Assembly (NCBI GenBank): GCA_011947345.1 | Contig: JAAVTG010000051.1 | Location: 62,001-126,000, forward strand | DNA: 64,000 nucleotides | Direction of reading: 5' to 3' | Origin: Phytophthora quininea | Lineage: Eukaryota > Oomycota > Peronosporomycetes > Peronosporales > Peronosporaceae | In this document: piece after piece, positions 56,361-64,000 of the stretch | How the letters are laid out: each line of letters begins with the position of its first letter | How positions within the stretch are numbered: position 1 is the stretch's first letter | Notes under the pieces: model-generated | Databases searched by the model: none | Told to the model about the DNA's origin: nothing | What the model saw: only the letters and a program-made list of their open reading frames with translations | Position numbers and translations under genes: made by a program

Positions 56361-57360
56361 GTTTGGTGGACCAGTTGAAGTGCTTGACGATCGGTTTGGA
56401 GCTTGTTGCTCAGCCCAGTGCCATCTTCCTGGACGAGCCCATGAGTGGCCTGGACACTCGCTTGGCCAAGATTATCACAGGCGACGTTCGTAAGGTGGCC
56501 GACTCGGGTAGTACCATCATCTGCATGATCAACTAGCCTTCTGACGAGGTATTCTACCTCTTCGACAGCCTCCGCAGTCCTGACGCAAGTCGCAGTAGAA
56601 CACCGTCTCACCACCTTGCTTCAGCAGCATGCAACCTGATCGACTACTTCGAGAACATCGCCGGAGTGGTTCCTCTGCCGCTCGGCTAAAACCCTGTTAC
56701 GTGGATATTGGAGTGCATTGGCGCCGTTGTGAGCAACTTAGCAGCTGCCAGCATGGACTTCGTGAGCTACTTCAACAACAGTCCGCAGCGCGCTCTGCTG
56801 GACGCCAATCTGGCCAAGGAAGGCGTCACGACACCGTCCCCGGACTATCCAGAGCTGGTCTTCAGCAAGAAACGAGTTGGCAGCTCAATGACGCAGAAGC
56901 AGTTTGTGGTCAAGCGCTTCGTCGACATGTGCTGACGCACGCCATCGTACAATCTCACGCGTCTGGCCATCTCGCTGTTCCTGTCGCTGCTGTTCGGCAT
57001 CATCTTCGTCGGAGTCGACTACGCGTCGTTCACTGGTCTGAACTCGGGCGTCGGGATGATCTTTCATGGCCTCGCTCATCAACTCGATGATCTCGTTCCA
57101 GAGTGTAGTGCCGCTTGCTTGTGAAGGACGCACTTCATTCTACCGCGAACGGTCATCGCAGACGTACATCGCGCTTCGGTACTTTGTCGGGTCGACAGTA
57201 GCTGAGTTGCCGTACTGCTTCTTGACGAGTGTCATCTTCACGGTCATCTACTACGCATTTGTAGGCTTCCAGGCTTCGACAACGACATGCTCTTCTGGTT
57301 AACTTGTCGCTGCTCATCACCTTGCAGGCGTCCAAGCATACTCTTTGCGTCCACCCTTTT
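56361..57360 (+). pseudogene. ABCG/PDR-type ABC transporter fragment
   Basis: A piece of a pleiotropic-drug-resistance type full transporter: the end of the second nucleotide-binding domain (LTIGLELVAQPSAIFLDEPM, with Walker B and D-loop SGLD), the switch region ICMIN then TAG (the usual His-Gln-Pro-Ser is Asn-stop-Pro-Ser), NLIDYFENIAGVVPLPLG, FVSYFNNSPQRALLDANLA, then the first membrane helices (YNLTRLAISLFLSLLFGIIF), SFQSVVPLACEGRTSFYRER and STVAELPYCFLTSVIFTVIY. Both ends are missing and several stops and shifts exist. It is a true pseudogene, probably left after rearrangement. Confidence 0.85.
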
Positions 57361-58783
57361 GTTTGCATCAGAGAGGGCTGGAGCTCGAGCGGCGGCAGCG
57401 AATAGCAGCCAGTCGGGTCTCCTCGAAGCTCAGCTTGCGCAGGTAGTAGTGGTTGCCGTCGTGGCGGTGCTGGATCCAAGGCGGGTCCACGCTACAGCGT
57501 ACGTGGTCGCAGATTACGATGTTCTCCTCCAGCACGCTGAAGTTGCGCAGCTATGCTCCTTCTGCGTCCGCTGGGCGTCTTACAAGCAGTTTAAATCAGC
57601 GACCAACCCATCTCCGTGTTTTATTTGATAATGTCTATATTTCTAAAAGATGGCTATATCAACCATACTGGAAGCAAGTGTTGACAGATGTACCAGTTCG
57701 TTTCTAACTGGTGGTACCGCCAAAGAGTCACTGATTGGCGACAAGCGCCACCTACACACGGAATAGAAAGTATCCATAGAAACGCTTTCGTAATGAATAG
57801 AAAAGTAGCGGGACCTTCGATCAAGTGTCGACAAGCATACAAAATCTCTGCTAAACAACCAAGGTGGTTGTTCTTCGCGGGCGTTTTCTAACGCGGCCGA
57901 TCAATGATGTGCGATAGGTTCAGGACAAAAATACCGTTGACAACAGCGCTACCTTTCCAAGTCACTTTCGTTGGGAGTGTACATATCGATTTTGGTGCAC
58001 GACACGGCCGGTTACAGCTGCCACCATACAACCTGCAAGTCAAAGTGAGGTCAATGCTAAAAATGATCACTAGAAATGCTCAACTTTCACAAAGATCTCC
58101 GACGTACCACTACAAGAATCAATAGCTCTCAGCTTCTAGCTCAGAGAGCAGTGTACTTAGTTGACGCGGTATAGTGTATCGATTTTATGTTAGTTGTTTG
58201 GACACTGCTTTCATCTAACAATCCGTACATCATTCGGAAGTGCCAGCTTCTCGAACACTGTGTCAACGTTTGTCTACCATGGACACACTTCACAAAATGA
58301 AAAAAAGTAATAGCGGATAGTTGTTTGTAGCCATGACGAGCTGTAGTCACCCAATTTCTGAACCACAAAAGAGGTGTATTCGAGGGACAGGAATTGAATT
58401 GACTTGGGAAAGCGTTGGTCGTTGTACCTACGACTTTTGAAAGGCATCTGATTGGACAAAATTTTGACTGTTTTATTTTGCTTCAGAGTTCGATACGCAA
58501 GATGCGGCGCTGCTGCAGGAGTCGTCGCCGACAGCTGACCGCTGTGCGGCTTCAAGGTCGTCATCGATGCTAAAAGGGCATGACAAGGAGGCCAAGACGA
58601 AGATGAAGGACCCCGGCTATCGCTGGCACCCAAGCCGACGGAGAGAAGGTGTGAGGACCCGGCAGGGCAGGCGGAAGGCTGCTATTTTGTGACGGCATTG
58701 TTGACGAGCTGTTGCGCACGCTCAGGTACTGTTATCTTATGCAACAGATAGTACAATTGATTTACTAACTACTGGGTATGGTA
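57361..58783. other. No recognised gene
   Basis: A minus-strand stretch near 57560-57390 reads like a protein fragment (FSVLEENIVICDHV, HYYLRKLSFEETRL) but is unassigned. The rest is AT-rich with chance ORFs. Confidence 0.3.
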
Positions 58784-60765
58784 CTACGATTTCTTACGCT
58801 TCCGTGACTTGAATGGCAGAGTTCGTGTGCGCGTGCTGCTCCCTTCTCGCACAAGTCTCAACACTGTGGTAAGTTTTATCTGCTCTGCCCTGCGAGTCCT
58901 TTTGATCGATTTTAATGTTAGCGTGTCGTAGCCCAGTTTGAATAGCTCAACAGCATGTGCTTCGTCTCGCAATTTTGGCATCGGTGCGCCGACTTTAGCC
59001 TCGATTCCGTTGGAGATATGACGCATCATCATCGCCCAATCTGACAGCATTGCTCTCTTCTTTGATGTGTCTAGGTCATCTGGCAAAATACCATTATACG
59101 GCGGATACCCGAGCCTGCTATTTCCAAACCACCACAGTAGCCACGCACCAAGGGGATCTATGCTGGGAAAATAAAGTGCTGAGGAAGTAAGTGAAATTTA
59201 CCTCCCCAGGTATAGTAGCGTCGTGTTGCATCTGACGCTGGCGTTGTCTGTTCCGTAGGTTTATGGCGATGCAGCCCCACCTCAACCAACAATGATTTAA
59301 TCTCCTTTCGAAGAAGATCTCCAGTAATGTTGCCAGCTGCAACACCTTTTTCTCCAGTACGTATTCCATTCGTTTTTCCAACATTTCAGGGAGAGCATCG
59401 ATTGACTGTTGCTGCTGGTCCAGGTTTTTGTAGAGTTCGACGTGTGAAGGGGTCCCTGTTGACCCCATCCACTGAGACTTGCCCTGCTCTAGGTTTTCGT
59501 GCAGCCCATTGAGGATACCGGTGCTGGTGAAGACGGATGTCGACAGTAGTGGATGATTCCGCGGAAGCTTTGCTGTAAAATATTGAGCATGATAAACCAA
59601 GGACGCGAGGCAAAGTTGCAAAATGTCTTTGAGGTTTGGCTCATCGGCAAGACCAGGGAACATGTTTTGCACGCTTGCAGTCACAACTCCGTCTGCTTTG
59701 TCACGGAAATGTGGCGGCAACACCGCGAAGCCGGACTCGTTCACGGGTAGGCCTGCTACCACGCGTCCTAGAAATTGGTCACCAGCCGCTTCATAGCGCA
59801 AATATCTGTCCTGCACGCCCCCAATAGGCCAACCGCAGCGTAAGCAGACGCTCACCATTGAGGGACCGCCAGTACTTCCACCGCATGCAAAGGTACCGAC
59901 CCCTTTTCACACAGAATGAGTGCCGTACCGTTCCGAGATGTCATCTTTTTAAGTAGTTGAGACAGCGCCTTGCTAAAGCGAAGGTTTCGATCGGAACTCG
60001 GAAACAACTGACCAGGTGGCATGCAAGGGTTGCATGCAAGATAGACTCCTAAGGCAGTAACCCAGCATGTTGACGGACTAAAATGGTTGGCATAAATATG
60101 CCGAGGGTCAAGTGGCCCTGCACCCTCCTGATTGGTCTTTGTCTTGCAAAAGTTGCTCCAACACTATCATCATTTGCCGAGAAATGTTGCGTTTGGAGAT
60201 TCTGGACGGACACCGATCTGCACATTAAATTCCACTGAGTTGTTAGAAATAAATAAGAGAATCCACTATCATTGCGAGTGAGTGTAGAGTTACACAATTT
60301 TTGGTAGAGTGAGTACGTAAGTGGCTGCTTTCCCGAGGTTTTAGGAGAGCTGCTTTGATTATGGTCAGCTTCTAATCGTTTCAAACCTAAGAACAACTGC
60401 TTCATGTCTTCACCATACTCCACAGGTAGTGCAATTCTCTTCAACCTATAGAGATCCTTATTTGTACTTCGATATCCACTCAAAGTTACAGATCTGGCAA
60501 TACTTCTTTTGTACACCAGAAAGTTTTCAAAAAAGCCAGGGGTGAACTCCATGAGATCAATATCATCAGATTCGTCGAAAAATCGGCCGGTGTTTGAGTC
60601 TTCTTTGGAGAGCTCGCTCTCAATCGATCTCTTGATTACGGTAATGTTGCCCGTGTACTTCTTCCTCGTTTCGGTAGAAATGCAAGCGTTACGTATCGCC
60701 TTAGCATCAGGTACTGGGGGAGCGGTTGCTAGACCTCTCGCTGTCTGCGAGCCTGTGTCGCCCAT
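58784..60765 (-). CDS. Crypton-like tyrosine recombinase 1, apparent frameshifts
   Basis: Start ATG 60765 (MGDTGSQTARGLATAPP). N-terminal core-binding part: LSGYRSTNKDLYRLKRIALP and EYGEDMKQLFLGLKRLEAD; first catalytic Arg region LFLTTQWNLMCRSVSVQ near 60215. Shifts between 60110 and 59880 damage the stretch that should hold HxxR. The 59858-59118 frame has VCLRCGWPIGGVQDRYLRYE (Trp/His position and nucleophile Tyr), AGDQFLGRVVAGLP and FAVLPPHFRDK, an oomycete Crypton signature. A last segment, 59086-58784, ends in a basic tail (RKRKKS). DNA transposons of this class encode only the recombinase. No terminal repeats were found, as is normal. Confidence 0.75.
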
Positions 60766-60849
60766 GGCGGCCGGAGCTTGTAGCGCTGCTGAGAGAATGA
60801 ATATATGGATGAATATCGTTAAATCTCCGACCGTACTAGAGCTCACTAT

Positions 60850-61039
60850 CAAAGCTATTGACCAATCAGAGTGTTGCATCCGAGTTTTAACGAATCATAT
60901 CGATATCCACCCCTTTTGGCCAATCACAGGGCAGGTACGCTTGTAATGGCTATCCAGCCGCAGCTCCGACATATCGGGTCGGAGGCCCCGCTCTGTTATT
61001 GATATGTCCATACAAATGCCAACTCATTCACATATTTCC
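60850..61039. promoter_or_regulatory. Divergent promoter region of the two Crypton-like elements
   Basis: Two CCAAT boxes (GACCAATCAGAG near 60860-60871, GGCCAATCACAGG near 60919-60931) and, for the plus-strand gene, an Inr-FPR-like CTCATTCACATATTTCC at 61023-61039, 37 bp before the ATG at 61076. Confidence 0.5.
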
Positions 61040-61075
61040 TGAATAACACGAAAACTCCGACCACTCCGACCCAAG

Positions 61076-63118
61076 ATGAGCCTGCGCGACCTCGCACCAA
61101 TTAGCACGAAACGCGCGCGAGAGCGCAGCGCGCTTGTTCAAGAAGTTCCTAGCTGATGAAGGTGTCACCTGGGAGTATCTCGCCGTGTGCATGGCGCGCG
61201 AGAATGCCCCGCTTGTCCTGGAAGCGGTGGTGGACAAGTTCGGCATGTATCTGGCCTTCAAGGAAGGACGCAAGGGTCAGCTCTTGGCCAGGCACTCGGT
61301 CATGCAGTACTACCGACAGGCCAAGAACTGCCTGCTGGACCAGTTCCCCCAGATTCGCCAAGCTACAGACAAGGCGCCGCTCAAGAAGAGCCAAGTGCTG
61401 GAGCGCTACTGTATGAAGAGAGAGTCTGGGACCTTCGTCAACAAGGCCCCACCGTGTACCAAGAAGTCGCTCAAGATGATGGTCATGCACCTGTATTCAA
61501 CTGCTTCCACGGCTTCCGACTACCAAGACGCCGCGCTGCTGTGCTTGCTGTGGTTCCTGTTTGGACGAGCGTCTGACCTCACGCTGCTTCGCAAGGTGAA
61601 TCTCTCCATCGGCGCCGGGAATATTTTCTTCGTCCGCTTCATCCGCATCAAGACTTCGGAAGAGCAAGGGCTCTCACTCTTCCCCGATGACGACTTCATC
61701 ACGTGCCCGCTGCTCGCCATCGCCCTTGCCCTCGCGACACAGTCTGCACCGACAGCTTCGCTCTTGAGCCAGCTTCCTGATCAGCACGCGAACGTGCAAG
61801 CCACTCTGACTCCGACTGCGCCTCTCATCGACTTGATCGACCACCCCGAAGACGTTGCTTCACTTCAAACCTCCGAAGACGCTGCAGATGGGGAGAAGCT
61901 TACCGACGACGCCCCGGAATCCATAGCTACGTCAACAGAGTCTTGGGGAGAATCGCACAGAAGGCCGGTGTCACGGAACGCTTGACGTCGCACTCCTTCC
62001 GTCGTGGAGGAGCTCAGCATGCCAACGGGGCCGGAATGTGCGTGCAATGGATCTTCGACCGAGGCGCGTGGAATATGACAGCGACGAACAAGGCCTTCGC
62101 GTATGTTTTCAACACTCCAGCAGAAGACCACAAGATTGCTCGCGTCTTGAGCAACCGCAAGCCCAGCGCAGAAGTCCCGCTGTTGTCGATCGACCCCTTC
62201 GACTCGGACACGCACCAGAAAATTGCCTCCGTTGCATCAGCGCTATTCGTCGCTTCGTCTGGGCTTGACACCGCACAATATAACGTCAACGCACCAGTGC
62301 TCGAGACTCTCATGGCGTACCTGCTCCGCCACTACCCAGCGCTGAAGGCTCTTTCGGCTGATGGCCCTGCGATCCAGCGGCTGGAGGCTTGTGCTGTCGA
62401 GAAAGGCTTCTGTGTCAATGACTTGCTGGCTTGGTCGTCTCACCTGACCTGTGATCCAAAACCCACCGAGGAACAACATACCGGGGCCCCACAAGAAGCA
62501 TCGACCGATGTTACCAAGCACCCCGTGTTTCTCCATCAAACCGCCTTGATTGAACAATTAATTCAAGTGAACAAGACACTCGACGCTCGCTTGACAGTAA
62601 TGGAGGCTAAGCTCTGCAACAAACACGCACGGACACCAACACTGCAGGAAACAAGTGAGGATACAAGTAGCGACAAACAGCCATCCAAGCGACGACGTAC
62701 CTCTCCAGCTTCGAGCCTCAAAGACACCTGGTTTGCGTGGTACGCTCAAGAGCCGCGAATGTGGAGCTCGACCGACGGCGCTACAAAGCACACTCGGTCC
62801 AACGCGAAGTGGCTTGTTGGCTTCATGAAAATCTTCCTGACCGACGGCTTCACGCTTGTTGAAAGCTCACCACGCTATCGAGACGATGTCCTTGAGGTCG
62901 GGGCTGCTGCCGAAGTCGCGGTGCTGGAACTTCTTCGTGGTCATGGGATCAAAGCGCGCGGTGGCAACAATGTGTTGAAGTACCTGCGGGGGCTCCACAA
63001 GTCTGGTTTGCTCAATGAACACGTCGCTCGCTTCAATCACCTACAACGAGGAGGTCACATCATGGATCCTTCACCGGGACACACGCAAAACATCATCGAG
63101 TTAGTGATTGCAGCTTAA
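61076..63118 (+). CDS. Crypton-like tyrosine recombinase 2, apparent frameshifts
   Basis: Likely start ATG 61076 (MSLRDLAPISTKRARERS), joining the 61134 frame by one indel near 61128. The core-binding region includes KFGMYLAFKEGRKGQLLARH and YYRQAKNCLLDQF. Catalytic set: Arg in FLFGRASDLTLLRK, Lys in RIKTSEEQG, HSFR in TSHSFRRGGAQHANG, Trp in DRGAWNMTATN and Tyr in KAFAYVFNTP: complete. The frame changes near 61915, curable by one C in a CCCC run. The C-terminal half holds a helical region, a basic Lys/Arg stretch (SDKQPSKRRRTSPAS) and an ending region with AKWLVGFMKIFLTDGF. The second frame is open to 63118. It is followed after 97 bp by a chromodomain-like ORF on the same strand. Confidence 0.8.
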
Positions 63119-63215
63119 TTTCATTATCGCACCTCCGCGGCCAGTCGTTCTTGCAGCCGCTTGTCCCTCCGAAATTGAAAGCTCATTCTGCATCTTACAC
63201 CCGCAACACGTAGCC

Positions 63216-63749
63216 ATGCCTTCACGCAAGCCCTCGAAGAAAGCGGTCAGCTCAAGGCAGGAGTTCAAGGGCCTCTGTATCGCTGTTGGAAAGACGTTCA
63301 AGATACGTGTCAGGGATGAAGTTATTCGCCATCTTCGACTTACCTTGAACACGACTGTCGCCTCTGCAAGTCTCCTCCCCGAAGCTCTCGAGGTGATCTT
63401 CGCTGCTCTTGCCGATCGGAAGAAGCGCCGCCCCACGCTGAACGATGTGCACGAGTGGCTTGTCCCTCCCGAAGACGCTGGCGTTGACGCGGAGGCTGAA
63501 GACGACGAAGGCGCGGTCGACGCTCCACAAGATGAGCCCCAGCACTACGTGCGCAAGCTGGTCAACTGGAAGCGTGAGAACCGCACCACGTACTACCTTG
63601 TGGACTGGGAGCCGACTTGGGAGCCTCGATGCCACGTGAATCCCACCGTCGTCGCGGCCTTCGAGAAGGAGCGCCGCCTGCTTGTCCGCAAAGCCTTCAT
63701 CGACGACGAAGCTGTAGAAGACAACTCGCTCAACGCCACAGAAGCATAG
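63216..63749 (+). CDS. Chromodomain-like protein downstream of Crypton 2
   Basis: 177 residues from ATG 63216; the frame is open upstream to 63108 but without support. N-terminal basic leader (MPSRKPSKKAVSSRQEF), a helical middle (RDEVIRHLRLTLNTTV, DRKKRRPTLNDVHEWL), an acidic linker (AEAEDDEGAVDAPQ), and a C-terminal chromodomain-like segment: HYVRKLVNWKRENRTTYYLV, DWEPTWEPRCHV, AAFEKERRLL. The aromatic residues Y, W and W of a methyl-lysine cage are plausible but unproven. It lies 97 bp behind the recombinase and before a direct repeat, so it is probably a second ORF of the same element that guides it to heterochromatin; this is inference. Confidence 0.65.
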   Translation: MPSRKPSKKAVSSRQEFKGLCIAVGKTFKIRVRDEVIRHLRLTLNTTVASASLLPEALEVIFAALADRKKRRPTLNDVHEWLVPPEDAGVDAEAEDDEGAVDAPQDEPQHYVRKLVNWKRENRTTYYLVDWEPTWEPRCHVNPTVVAAFEKERRLLVRKAFIDDEAVEDNSLNATEA

Positions 63750-63826
63750 GATGAGTCAATCATAACGGTTAATACAGGGTGTATTACATGCTTTACAACA
63801 CTAGATACATCACACTACACTGCGTT

Positions 63827-63953
63827 GAACACTGAGCTTGACCTCCAGATGGAACAGCAAAGTTAACCTCGTCACAGAGTACACACAACATGAATTTGTA
63901 TGCGGCATCGAACACAGAGCTTAACCTCCGAATGGAACAGCAATGTTAACCTC
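63827..63953. repeat. Imperfect direct repeat behind the chromodomain ORF
   Basis: A 44-bp unit starting GAACACTGAGCTTGACCTCC at 63827 recurs at 63910 with 5 mismatches, period 83. It may belong to the end of the Crypton element. Confidence 0.7.
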
Positions 63954-63955
63954 AA

Positions 63956-63984
63956 CGCGCGCACACACACACACATACACACGC
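63956..63984. repeat. CA-rich microsatellite
   Basis: A (CA)n tract interrupted by CATA near the right edge. Confidence 0.8.
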
Positions 63985-64000
63985 ACTGTAGCTCATGCCT

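Noticed and set aside
63956..63984. Regulatory meaning of the CA repeat
   Set aside because: An ordinary microsatellite at the window edge.

Overview
The window looks like a repeat-dense, accessory stretch of an oomycete genome, most likely Phytophthora or a close relative. Several things point there: an almost exact oomycete core promoter (Inr plus flanking element) 20 bp before an ATG at 15.45 kb, short GT-AG introns (50 and 74 bp), a WRKY19-like Cys/His-repeat protein, ankyrin and M96-like genes, and a transposon complement (Ngaro/DIRS-type tyrosine-recombinase retrotransposons, Cryptons, Ty3/gypsy chromovirus, Helitron, LINEs) typical of oomycetes. No bacterial operons, rRNA, CRISPR or clear tRNA genes are present.

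Layout. 1-9.6 kb is a transposon nest: the 3' end of a Helitron (helicase C-terminus, hairpin, CTAG) sits in a LINE (LINE-A). LINE-A was also hit by a second, full-length LINE (LINE-B, 2809-9095) flanked by a perfect 18-bp target-site duplication. LINE-A itself ends with a poly-A tract against a broken ankyrin-repeat gene. 9.6-18.7 kb is the gene-bearing part: ankyrin gene (-), M96-like gene (+), two divergent BCS1-type AAA ATPases sharing a 313-bp promoter region, and a zinc-finger repeat gene (-). 19.7-27.2 kb is one complete Ngaro-like retrotransposon with split direct repeats A1-ORFs-B1-A2-B2. It landed just upstream of a RING-finger gene, which is followed by a GNAT acetyltransferase (-) and a LINE fragment. 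31.3-46.5 kb is a second nest: a minus-strand tyrosine-recombinase (YR) retrotransposon, split by a Ty3/gypsy chromovirus (35162-42669, LTRs, 5-bp TSD) inside its RNase H and, by inference, by a plus-strand YR retrotransposon (about 32.1-34.85 kb). 46.5-58.7 kb is relic-rich: a Tc1/mariner-like transposase remnant, a decayed gypsy element carrying a MITE, and an ABCG transporter pseudogene. 58.8-63.8 kb holds two divergent Crypton-like tyrosine-recombinase elements, the second followed by a chromodomain-like ORF.

One reading matters for everything else. Most frameshifts in otherwise conserved coding regions are cured by adding one base to a homopolymer run (A, T, G or C). That pattern fits a consensus-sequence error better than biological decay, so LINE-B, the AAA genes, the Ngaro-like element and the second Crypton are probably more intact than they look.

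The most interesting system is the 7.5-kb Ngaro-like element. Besides exact split repeats joined at an AAA trinucleotide and a chain of perfect hairpins in the A repeat, it carries an extra RNase H domain upstream of the reverse transcriptase, while the usual RNase H position downstream has lost its recognisable catalytic residues.
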